This document shows positions 46,346 through 57,844 of a stretch of DNA of 64,000 nucleotides, piece by piece. Position 1 is the first letter of the stretch, and every line of letters starts with the position of its first letter. This DNA is from Austropuccinia psidii. Its lineage: Eukaryota > Basidiomycota > Pucciniomycetes > Pucciniales > Sphaerophragmiaceae. Position numbers and translations under genes: made by a program. The notes under the pieces were generated by a model, which ran no database searches, was not told the DNA's origin, and saw only the letters and a list, made by a program, of their open reading frames with translations. The stretch is from the NCBI GenBank assembly GCA_023105745.1, contig JALGQZ010000007.1, positions 54,045,569 through 54,109,568 of the forward strand, in the 5' to 3' direction.

Positions 46346-47345
46346 TACTTTATGTACAGACCTTTCTTTTCAGGATCTGTGGACTTGGCGGACTCTATTT
46401 TCCCCCAAAACATCCTATAGAGTATTTTCTGGTAAAATCAACCCAATGTAATCAAGACCATCAATCAGGGTCCAGACCACCAGAGAATTTCAGATTGAGG
46501 AAATACTCAAAGACCCCCAATATTATTTATCGATAAAAAAGGGGACAAATTGATCCAAACCCTTCCACCATGTAAATCAACCTGGCTCATTCTTTCAATA
46601 TTTTACTTATGGAATATTTAAAACATTTATTTTGAACAAACCCACTTCAGTTCAATGATCAATTTCAGTGCTTCAGTAATCCAAAAGGGATACTGCCAGA
46701 TCCAAAAAGCTTCCAAAGGGATAACCCAATAAAATTTATCACCAAGATCCCAAGCTCAAAGATTAGGATCCAAGAAAACTTACTCAACCAATACAGGCTG
46801 AAGCTAGTAACTTCTTTACTGCATCCACATTCTGGAGTAATTCAAGATTTACCAGGCTCTGTATAGTTCCTCACATATGCTAGCCACCCACCTGGCCATG
46901 ATGAGTCTTCTCCCATAGTTAATTAATCTACTGATAGTTTCTCTCATCTTTATGTTATTCAATTTTGAAATTGATCTTTTATAATATATTTGAGGAAGTG
47001 CACATATATTTCTCCTACTCTTGAAAATATATTTGGCTGTCATACTATGAAGAAACATTTGATTCCTTCTGAAAGGTTGTAAGTAGTTATGGATTTAGTC
47101 TTTCTTACCCTTTTCCATTTTCTTCCTTCTCTCTGGTACAAAAATTATGATGCAGCTTTCAGCTCAAGAAAGATATTCTTCCTTTACACTGTATTTGATA
47201 CTTTTAAGTATAGTGAGCTCTTTATCTTTAAGTTTTCTCTAGGAAAAAATTGGTCTAAAACACCAATTGAATATTACTGCCATCAGGAAATCAGTGTAAT
47301 AAAGAAATTTTATTATAGCCACAAGGCTTTTAATTTTTAAATACT
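46346..47345. other. Probable decayed pol sequence, unresolved
   Basis: It lies upstream (minus strand) of the integrase remnant. A short STDPE-like piece near 46380 may be the SDRDP motif, but no steady alignment could be followed. The minus frame at 46849-47058 is basic and unrecognised. Confidence 0.3.
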
Positions 47346-49286
47346 TGTAAGCTATAAAATTATTCATTACTTGATACTATAAGTAGTATCAAAATGAAAA
47401 ATAATATTTGTTGATAATTTTTATTGAACAATTATTCCATTATTTAGAAAATGCTAACAAAAACATCAAAATAAGAGTAATATTTCTCCACCGGAGCCAA
47501 TATTACTGAAAACAGAGTTCTCACGTCCTGATATAGCTTTATGGACTAAATAACATTGAAAAATATTATTTTTAAAGATGATTCTTTAATAAAAATCTTT
47601 TATAAGAAATTAGATATCAAAGAGTTTATAAACTTACTTATTATTAAGATTTATTGAAACCAAAATTTACAAGCCCAAAGAATCTCAAAAGAGTCTAAAT
47701 ATCAATGAAGTCACAGGATAAATTTTCAATTCGCTAAATCCATGTATAATTCAAGGAAATGAAGGTTTATAAGTAATTTTGGGAGGTACTTGTGGACTTA
47801 CAAGAACTTAATCATAAATTTATAGAGTATAAGACTGGGATTTATTAAGCTAATATTGAGCTCAACAGTAATATTCCTGATTTAACCTCATATAATTATT
47901 TAAAAAGATTTGAAATACTGATTATACTTCTATAATACCTTGGTAGCAATATGCTAGTATGAATTTATAGATTTAAAGTTATTATTGGATTAATTATGGG
48001 AAAAACAGAAATAGTAGAGTTATTTTAGGTCTATAACAGCTCACCAAAGCATTAAAAAGGTTTAACTTTATAACTAATAGATCAGAAACCATTAAATATA
48101 TCAGGATTCATTGTTAAATCCCTTTTTGATATGTAAAGTTATCCTAAGTCCTTTATTAATTGATTTTAAATGGATACCAACCCATTTATACTGACTAAAT
48201 AACGAACTTACCACATTCAATATTCATTTATTATGAAAACCCTTTCCTTATAAATGATACAAATTCTCTTGGTGGTTCTATAACAGACTTTACTTCTTGG
48301 GAAACTTTGAAGATTTAGTGTTTTGAATAGAATCATCAAAACCAGACTGTAGGTAAAAACTTTAATGGATATAGTTAAACAATGATCATTTTTGGATTTG
48401 GTGTGTATTTTCACATTATCCATTAGTCCTTCAAGTTTCAGAGTAATTAATTGAGAATTGTAGTTTGAATGAAGCTGTGAAATTTTAACATATTTTTATG
48501 TGGTACAGTCAAAGAGTATAGAAAAGGCTGTTTTCTATGAAGTAATTCTATAATTGCTAGTCCACATGTTTTTTTATTATCTCTTATGTGTCTATTTATT
48601 TTAAATAATTAAGTATTAACTTGGTTACTAGACTCAAAGGTTCATTTCCATCTTGGAATATCGAAATAGAAACCTATCTGCTATTTCCTCATGATTCATG
48701 GGACTTAAAAATAGTAACAATGTTTGTAAGAAGTTTCTAATATAATAATTTGGTCAGGATAAACTATAGATCCAATATTGGACGCTTGCTGTGCATCAGA
48801 GGCTTTAGAATCCGGGTTCTGTGGCTTTCTTTGATGTCTTTTATCCCCTCAAACTATTTTTCACTTCAAAATAGTGATTTGTCCTTTAAGACTGATATCC
48901 ACTGTTGGTGAAAAAATATAGTATTTTTAGGTTCTAAAAGCATGCATATCACTATTTTTAGTGTATATGAAATATGATAATTGTCATAAACCCGTTCTTT
49001 TAGCATGAAAAGGCAAAAATATAAAACAATTTCACAATTATTTTATGTGTTATTAATTATTAGTTGTTTAATTATTTTCCATATTACCACTTCATATATA
49101 TACCTTGAGATTATTCACTATATGGGGTTACTCTAAGTCAATTTTGGTGTAGGATCCAAATATGGCCTTACATCCTTGGATTGAATTTTGGATATATACA
49201 TTCCTTATGATTTTTTATAGTTTAAAAGCTATTTTGAAATTATTTGTGGCCTTTTTGATTATTTAAGATATACCTCAAGGATCACA
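47346..49286 (-). repeat. Family-A LTR, minus orientation
   Basis: On the minus strand it starts TGTGATCCTTGAGGTATA at 49286. It contains the 'ttttatcccctcaaac', 'gatgtcttt' and 'cagaggctttag' blocks around 48790-48870 and 'gataccaacccatttat' near 48175. The left edge, TGTAAG at 47346, is chosen because it gives 1941 bp, the family length. Similarity there is weak and no TSD is visible. Confidence 0.6.
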
Positions 49287-49789
49287 CCATTGCTTATTGA
49301 CAGTCCCATATTATCTTAGAAGTGCCCTTTTGCATGGCTTTTTTTCTTCATCTGTCAAGCTTATGACAGTACTCAATGGTATAATTCCTCCACAATGGAA
49401 AACATGCATATTATTTCACTCTTAAAATAGTCTTATCTTCTTAATTATGTCCAGAGTAGATGATGTTGTTACATTCATGAATGATAATATGAATAAGGAG
49501 TCTTCTCAAAAACACCAGTACACAGAAAAGGTTTGTTCTGACTTAATCATCATACTTCTTTCATTTTTAATCCAATTGGTTAAAACATTCTTATTATTTT
49601 ATGTCTTTATTCAGTATGGATATCAGGATAGTTCAGTTTTCATTCTTTACATATTACCCTCTTAATTTTGAAAATAACTTAGTAAAAATATGACTATTAT
49701 CAATTCATTTATCTGAATTTGATTTTTTTCATCAAATGGTATTCAAGATTTATTTTAAGGGTATTGGAAAGTGGCCATTTACTGAGTTA
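49287..49789. other. Unresolved stretch between an LTR and an RNase H remnant
   Basis: A minus-strand fragment near 49330-49370 (LTDEEKKHAKGHF) might be the integrase zinc region, where element 1 has a HECH...SGHLSEDR motif, but it is too decayed to call. Confidence 0.25.
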
Positions 49790-50260
49790 ATCAGATAATT
49801 TATCTTTATACTCCAAGCCATATACTATATTAATGTTTCCACCAGATCCTTGAAAAGTAATTTCAATCTCAAAATTTTTATGCTGGTGGATTTCGGAATT
49901 AGAAGTGATTTTACTGCATTAAAATAAGCTATCAACCCAAATATACTTCTATTGTGAGAACTGTGTAGTTGTTACAAATTCCCAAACTAAAAGTAAATAC
50001 CCCATTTTTTCGTCAAAATCGGCCTTTTTGTTTTTATTTGTCATGAGGCAAAAGATACAGGTACCTCAGTTAATGTATAGTAAAACATTTGGACTTGATT
50101 CAGGACTTTGCTTAATTTTCTCTGCACAAGGATCATTGAATATCATGAAATGTAAACTGCAGTCAGCAATGAGAAGTAAAGGTGCTTCGGTAAAAGATTT
50201 TTTTATCTTTTTATCTTCTGAGATTCTTTCTGCTTTCCTCTCAAATACTTTTTTTTATTA
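49790..50260 (-). pseudogene. RT thumb/RNase H remnant (Ty3/Gypsy)
   Basis: The minus-strand frame FERKAERISEDKKIKKSFTEAPLLLIADC aligns with [29 protein letters not shown] of element 1. FNDPCAEKIKQ stands where [10 protein letters not shown] is expected, so the first catalytic Asp may still be present. Further on, NAVKSLL and GGNINIVYGLEYKD match NAVKSLL and [15 protein letters not shown]. Frame changes and stops interrupt it. The plus frame at 50028-50261 is its shadow. Confidence 0.65.
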
Positions 50261-53200
50261 AAAATCCTCTTTATTAACTTGGATCAAATCTTTACTAACT
50301 CAAAATTGATAGTTCCAAGTTTTTTAAGTTCTTCAAGCCCAAAATTGAATTTTTGGGTGTGATTTTCATGCTAAATTCTAAATACTTCTCCTGTCAGAGG
50401 GCTGGAACTCAGTGGATCCAGCTTACTTTCAGAAAACTTGGGAGAAATTATAATAAAACTTAAACAGTGTAGAAATAATTGATATTACTAAAAAAAAGAA
50501 ATAATAAATTCAGTTCAAATGACATACATAAATAAGAAATAAACAAAAATAAAGCCAACCACAATACATTTTAACTGAACTTTCTCAACCTGTAAGAAAA
50601 AAGAGAAGGTCTAATATGGGTATGAACACCAAAGCCCCACTGAACATGTTGGGGAAGCCTAATACTAACTCATTACTTAGAAATAAGATATTTTTAATGT
50701 AGGAAAGAAATATTATCAATTAACTGGAAAAGAATCCCCAGAGGGAGGAAGAGGGGCTGGTATATTTGAGAGCTTACCATCCCTGGTCCAAAGAGAGAAA
50801 CTCTTTGGAAGATTGATTGAACTTAACAGGAAAGACCCTGTATATATTCACAGAATCTGTAAAAGAGGGGTGGTGAGGTTAGGTGATCTTAAAGCTCCAG
50901 ATTGGTGTATCCAAAGATTTATTTGGTGAATGCAGACTGTAAAAAGAATTTCAGGGTCTATTTGGTGCAGCCAAACTTTATGAGTATATCAGAAGAAGAT
51001 TGATGAAGTGGGATGCTCATGGACAGCGTTTTTTTGCTTTCTTGGTGAATTTGAGTTAGTATAGGGTTGAATCCCCCTTGCCCCTAATAGTGGTTGAAAT
51101 ATCAGCTAAACCTCTTTAATTTATTTCAAGATATAAATACCAAAAAATATGGATATATTTTATAATTTCCTCAATATAGATGGTGGACAAACCTTCAGAC
51201 AGTTTTGTTGAAAAATGGTATTCTTCATTATTCAATGATGTGATAATGCATTTTTAATCCAAATGGGAATTATCAAGTACTTAAAATTACCCCACCAAGG
51301 GATTATTCTCAGCCTTCAGGATTTATATATTAGATATTAGTTAAAAAACTGAATCTATATATTTCAAACACCAGAAAGAGTCAGAAATTCAAACAAAAAC
51401 CTTTTCCAACAGAAAGTAGTGATGGTGAACCCTTTTGAGGGACCGGAATGCAATTTTCATTGATTGAGAAATTATAATAAGTGCTATGATAATGTATATC
51501 ATAGCGCTTACCATGTATAATCAAATTATATCTCTGTTTAAGGTGGATTTATAAAATCAGAATCCATTTATCAGAGGAAAGAGAGCCTTTTCAATTGAGA
51601 AAAGGTGGGTTTTATTACTTCTGGGACCTTTTTGCTCCTTTTTTCGCCTTGATATTTCCTTATTGTATTAATTTACTAAAGAAATACCCCAAGCTGGGGC
51701 TTACCTTATTTGTGATTCTGCACCCGAAAATGGGACGTTTTTGACCCATATAGAGAGACGGACCTTGTCAGGGACCCTGTAGAAGGTGTTGGAATGTCTC
51801 CAATGCATCCAAATCCTTTCAAATAATTTCTAAAATTTGATCATTACCTATATTCAATGTGGTTTGGCTCACAGAGACCCCCATTGAGTAATAAGGGGTG
51901 TATAAGCTGGTACAGATCTTTTAAGCCCAACTGCGGCTTGTAAATCTTCCAGCTAAGTTTTTGGACCCAATTTTAGAATAAGTTTCAAATAATAGTCAAG
52001 AAGTTTATTTGTTGATGTTATCTTTAATTCTACATTCTTTATGTCCTAATCAACCTTTCCGTACAGAAGCTATTGGGGCTTGAAGATCACCTCATTTTTG
52101 GTAACTCTGTGCTAGAGGTTGAAAAAATTCCAGCCCAGTTATCCTTGCTAGTTTCTAAGATATTGAATTTCAAATAATAAATAACTTGATAACCTGGTGA
52201 GATATTCAATATTCTAACACTCTTTTGTATTCCTTGTATTAAGTATGGAAAAGTTACAGGAGTTTTTAGCTTAGTTTAATGTGTATTTTTAGGTTGAAAG
52301 GTTCCACACAGAATATATCAGTCAGATTTTGCAATAATGGTTTTTACAATTGATTAAATAAAAGATTTATTTTAACTCTTTCAAATTATTTCACCCTTTG
52401 TAAGGTCTTTACAAGCCCTCCATCATATTTGAAGGGTTTTAATCAAATGAAAGGTGAAAGATTTATGAATTTTGAAGGTGGGATTAATGGAATAAAACTC
52501 TGGGGGCTTCTTCCAAAGTAACTTGCACAAATAGAGCTACATTAAGACATATTATATAAGGTACTTTAATTAAAGTAAGACAGATTTGTAAATAGTTGCT
52601 GCTATAGGGAAATGGATAGCACCATTAGAGATCTCTCTCTGAGGGCTGAAATAATAATTACTATCATAAGGCACTTAAATTAAACATTCTTTAAGGCAAA
52701 TGATAAATTAAACAAAGTTTCTACCCATTGGATACCAATTTTTTTTCAGTTTTAATGATACCTTCATATTTTTAAATGAGAGGTTTCCAGCTTCAGTTTT
52801 TCTGCCTTAATTATCAGTTTATGCTCAATTCCAGGCTTCAGGGTAAATAGAAATCTTTATGGCTTATTTTTCCCATTCTTTTTCTCTCTAAATTTATCTT
52901 ACATATACTAGTTCTTATTATTACTTTCATATCCACAGTTGGGAGAAAAGCTATTTCGAAATCAACATTCACTTTCTTTCAAGTTGGTCAAAAAAAATAC
53001 TCAAATATGAAAATAAAATTTGATTTTATTTCTTCCACAAGATTCAAACATTATTTTCAAATATGTAATAAATAGCTACTAAAAGCTTTTTAAAAACAAA
53101 TTCCAAATCAATATCTTTACAGAATATTTTTTGAAAAGAGATTCCTTTCTTGATTTTTTTTTCTTTCTTTTCTTTCTAAAAATAATCTCAAAACCATTAA

Positions 53201-55107
53201 TTATTACATACAAGCTTCTAATGAGATCTTTTTTTATTATTCTAATTATATAGCTAAATGCTCTAAATGATTCTCTAACTCCTTGAGATAATTTTATAGT
53301 TAACATTTTTTTTTTTGAGAAAACATAAATTTGAAATTGGAAATACAACTGAAATTTCAAACTTTCTTTTATTCCTAGTTTTAGTTATGCAAAGATTTCC
53401 TATATTTCCCTACTGGTTGTTAGACTGATCATTAATGGAATAAAGTTTTGAGATCCAATTTTTGGAATCGAATGAGATTCGTGTTTCATTTTCCTTTTAA
53501 TTTCTAATAATTTTTCAAAAAAAAATGCAAGAAACACATACCTGTTTTTTGAATAAACTATTGTTTTATCTATGATTTTTCATGAGTTGTTATTTTTAAA
53601 TGATAATGGGGAATATTCATATCATCAAATTTCAAAAAAATTGAAATATATTTAGTAAAAAACCATTTAAAAAACTAACATGAATATTAATAGTTTATTT
53701 ATTTAGAAAATTTTTGAAATCTTTCTTTATGAAATAGTAGAGATAATTGGAGAAAGAATCTTTGAATAAGTCCTGAGAATTATGATTCTTATTTGAAAGA
53801 GTTTATTTCCTCATGAAGGAGAAATTTCCCAATGATTTTATTTCAATTTTAATGAATCCTTTCTGTTTTGTTTGTATCCAATGAAGAAATAATTTTCTGC
53901 AATAATAAAAAACAATTTCAGAAATCAAAGCAAAACTGTATGAATCATATTCATTTGAATCTTTTTCCTATTTTTAAAAGCTCGCATGAATCATTGTTTA
54001 TATTTTTATGTGTTATGGTCCTATTTTCTTTATAAAATAGTATCAGAATTTTCCAATTTGGGTGCAAAATCAAATTCTTCCCTTTTTTTCCCCTTAAACT
54101 ATCTTTCTGTCAAAAAATGTCATTTCAAATTATTACATATGAAAATTTCAAATTATATTCAAATAAAATCATATCAAATATTTATCCTAATTTATTTGGT
54201 AAATATACAAATTTATTATCTGTTATTGCAAAATTTTATTGCATAAGATTTAATAATATTTTTATCAATAATTCTTAATATAATTTACCCTTACAGCAGG
54301 CTTTGACCTGATAGAATTTTTATATTCTTTTATAAAAATAACACATCATATCCTTTATGTGAAGGGAAAGAACTAATTACTCATCATTATTTTAAAAAAG
54401 CAGATGGAAAACACTTTATTGTGATGATTCAATGAAGAAGATGTGTATTCTAAAATAAAAATCCGATTTAACACACAATTATTTCATCTGTTATCAAACT
54501 CAAAAAGATCACTTATTAGACAATTGAATAAAACCTCAGATATTCTTAATTTACTTCTTAAAAAAAGTTAGCCATCAAATTTTCTTTTTATAAAGAAATT
54601 TTATCCAACTTTTATACGATTTTTTGCATAAGAAAATCTGATAATTCAGCAAAATATTTTTCTCGAAAATTCTTATAAAATAGAATTTGTTTCAAGTGGA
54701 AGCTAGAAAATTTGATTTTATATGAAAAATGATACTTGGAAGAAATAAAGCAATAATACGATTTTGAATTTACAAAACCAAATAACACTTTTATTTGAAA
54801 AGAAGGCAAATATTCAATACTTATAATATAAAGGTATCCAATTTATGTTTTCCTAAAATATAGGTTTTAAAAAATAATGATTCAGTATTTATGAGGATCT
54901 TATGATTACTTTGATAAAGATAAACAAAATATACTTCTAAGACATTTAGTAAGTTTCTTTTTCAGAAATATTTCAATTCAACTATAAATGAAGTGGGTAT
55001 ATCTTGAGAATTCAAAAGTACTTTGTTTGAACACATTCCTTGTAATTGTATTTTATACAATATATAATATTTAATCTTAAATAAAGAAAAACTCCAGCTA
55101 TTCGAAT
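50261..55107. other. Long unresolved stretch
   Basis: Most of it is AT-rich with short frames. 50690-52150 is somewhat richer in GC. On the plus strand 50700-50927 is open without an ATG and includes LFGRLIELNRKDPVYIHRICKRGVVRLGDLKAPDW. The G...LGDL pattern is faintly like the end of LINE reverse transcriptases, but one motif is not enough. The minus frame at 53079-53360 is lysine-rich and looks like low-complexity noise. No repeat edge was found. Confidence 0.35.
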
Positions 55108-55455
55108 CTCAGTCTTGCAGGGCCCTTACCTGACCCTGGGGTAAAGCTGGGGCACTGTTGAGTATACGATAGCGAAGCGACGACGACGACGATGATGATA
55201 TAATTTATTATTTTTTATTTTTTTATATTATTATATTTTTTTTATCATATGTTCTCATATCCTTAGCTACAACGAAGTAATGTCTCTTTATATACTAAAG
55301 AGTACAGTACTGTTTAGTAAAATAAGTACAATAAGGGAACGAACAAAAGTACTTTTGCTTTTGTTCAATGAAAAAGTATTTTAAATGAAAAGTACAAATG
55401 ATGAAAGGGAAAGCACCGTTTCAACGGTGAAATGCTTTAACAGGCACAGTTAGAA
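55108..55455. other. GC-rich, hairpin-rich island; candidate organellar insert
   Basis: It starts with a GC-rich stretch (cttgcagggcccttacc...), followed by five GAC triplets and three GAT triplets (55178-55199). Three inverted repeats follow: TACTAAA/TTTAGTA (55293-55319), GAACAAAAG/CTTTTGTTC (55341-55366) and CACCGTT/AACGGTG (55414-55429, with outer AAAGCA/TGCTTT). GC-rich hairpin clusters in AT-rich DNA are typical of fungal mitochondrial intergenic regions, so a nuclear mitochondrial insert is possible. No gene is seen. Confidence 0.4.
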
Positions 55456-57047
55456 ATAGATTTTACTAAAGCTTAATCTATGATATTCTGTATTTAACTT
55501 TATATAAAAACTTCATTTTATGAAAATATTGATTTTTCTATGGAAACCTATCTCTTTTAAGAAAAATTTTGGCTGTTCAGCAACACCTGAAAAATTTATA
55601 TATTCCAGGAAAATTTACTCCACATAGATGGGATATGGACCAAATTATTCAAACCACCTTTCAAAGAACCTTTTTAATCTTTCATAATTAGTTCAGAAAT
55701 AATTGGAACCAAACTTCCTGTCATAGGGGAACTAATTCATTCTTTCAAACAAAATTCAAAAAAAAAATCCATTGATCATTTTCATAAATTTATGTATTCC
55801 TGAAGTCTTATTAAATGTTTTGTAAAATCTTATTTAAATTTTTATTCTTATCATCATATCAAACAAGTGATACATTCTAATTTATAAATGAATGTGGATT
55901 GTAAATCATAATAAAAATATGTAAATTGAATATAATGGGAAATATTGAAGATCTTTTGCTATGTATAAATCTCTAACATAGGAACCTTTATCCATCTTAC
56001 CAGTTTAATACCAAATGAATTGATATTTCAGATAAAATAAAACGAAAAATCAAGATTAATCTCTGCTTATTTTTTGCTACTGAGAATTCCTGCCCAAATC
56101 TCATGTGAAAGTATTGAAATAAAAGCTACCAGGACACAAATTTAAATGTGTGTGTTTATTTCTATCAATTGTTTTTCCCGTTTACAAATATGACAAAAGA
56201 TTATTAATAATTTTATTTTTCCAAATCCTTTATCAGAAAGTTGAATTAATTGGGAGAACTTCAAAACATATTGGAAAATTACCAATAATCCAAATTTTAA
56301 CATCCAATTTTCCATTTTTTTTTTATTTTCACCATTGGAACCATTTTCTCCTTATTTGAGATACTTGAATTCATTTTTATTTTTCGGAAAATTTTGTGAT
56401 TCTTTCCCCCTCACTAGGGCTTCATATTTCTCAAAGAAGCAAGAATTAAAGCATCAAAATCTTCTTCACATATACATCAGTAACTTATGAATTATGCTAG
56501 ATCTAATTTAATTATTATTAACCAATTTCAAACTGTAAATAATGAAATATGAATATCTTTCATATTGAAAATAAAAACAATCAACATCATTCTTGTTTTA
56601 TATTTTTATTCTTTGTTTGCCTCTTTCAATAAAATAGGGACCAAAAAGTTAAAGGATTAAACAAATAAAACTCTCAAATTTTCATCATTATTGTTATCAT
56701 CAAAATAAAATAATAGGCATCATAACAATGATAATATGAGCATTATATAATATGATTATTACTATTATTATTATTCTTAATAATAATTCTTGATATTTCT
56801 ATTATAATTATTTTTGAAAAATCTATGATTAAAAGGGGGAAAAAATTGAAAAAAACAATTAAATTCAAGTTATCACAAAAACAAATATTATCATTATTAT
56901 TACTTTTATTACTAAATTCTTTTTTGAAACATTTATGATCAAAATAGAATTCAAAAACAACAATGAAAAAAAGAGAAAAAAGAACTTTTTTTTATAATTT
57001 GAATAAGTATCAAATTTTTGAATTTTGTGTTTTTTAGCTTTAAAGCT
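55456..57047. other. AT-rich stretch, nothing recognised
   Basis: Short frames only (for example 56150-56359). It contains ATT/TTA-rich simple stretches around 56690-56810. Confidence 0.4.
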
Positions 57048-57185
57048 GTTCCAGGGGATTTAAACCCCCTAAGCCCCCCTGGGGGTACCCCCAAAATATC
57101 CAATCACCAAGAATTGTTTCTGAATGATTGGAGATTCCCTAGGGGACCCCCTGTGGGTTTCAGGGGGTTTAAAACCCTCTGGAAC
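57048..57185. repeat. GC-rich foldback element with about 30-bp inverted arms
   Basis: The left arm GTTCCAGGGGATTTAAACCC (57048 onward) and the reverse complement of the right end (GTTCCAGAGGGTTTTAAACC, ending at 57185) are imperfect inverted repeats. An inner perfect GGGGGTACCCCC (57080-57091) adds a second dyad. The 138-bp unit looks like a miniature inverted-repeat or foldback element. No flanking target duplication was recognised. Confidence 0.5.
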
Positions 57186-57844
57186 ACATTGTGGGGTCAA
57201 AAACACCCAAACAAAGGTAATATATTTCTCATTTTAACTTTTCAACGTTTTTTCCTTTTTTTCCTTTTCTGTGGTTTTGTCTTTCTGTAGTTTTTGGCCT
57301 ATTCTTATGACAAATAGGCCACAAAAGATCAAGCATGACAATACTTATCATTAACTCCTTTTAATTAATGTGAAATATTTCAATTTTTACCTCTTTATTG
57401 ATTTTTTTGTTACTCTTTTCCAAATTCCAACCATAAGAGGCCAGAAGCAATTTTAAAAGTAATATTTTATCAATATAATTTTTTTTCTTTTTAAAAAAAG
57501 GAAGCACAATCAGCTTGAAAATTTTTCTAGATAAACTCATGAGAATATGTGTAAGATCTGTTAGAACCACTTTTATCAAGTATTAAGATTTTCGTGAGTA
57601 ATCCATAAGTATTCATTATTTTAAAGAGGTGTACAGATGAAATTTAAACAATTTTCAGGGAGTTTTTGTATCATGTAAGAAAGCTTGTTTTAATGAAAAA
57701 TTTACATAAGAATCATGAATAAAGTTGTTTTTTTTGAAAGTCTCATACTTCAGAATTGAAATGTAATAACAAAGAATTTGATTCACAAGGATCGGAAGCT
57801 CAAGAATTTAATTGCATTCTGCTGTATTAAATTGTAATTCTATT
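57186..57844. other. AT-rich stretch, possibly decayed RT
   Basis: It continues below the RT remnant on the minus strand, but no motif could be followed. Confidence 0.3.

Noticed and set aside
47341..49291. Target-site duplication around the family-A LTR 47346-49286
   Set aside because: Flanking 5-mers atact and ccatt do not match, and the left edge is inferred from length only.
53079..53360. 93-codon lysine-rich minus-strand frame
   Set aside because: It has low-complexity K/R runs from A/T homopolymers, with no motif or neighbours; probably chance.
57018..57290. 90-codon plus-strand frame with proline/glycine-rich start
   Set aside because: Its distinctive part is the translation of the GC-rich foldback at 57048-57185, so it is better explained as repeat DNA.
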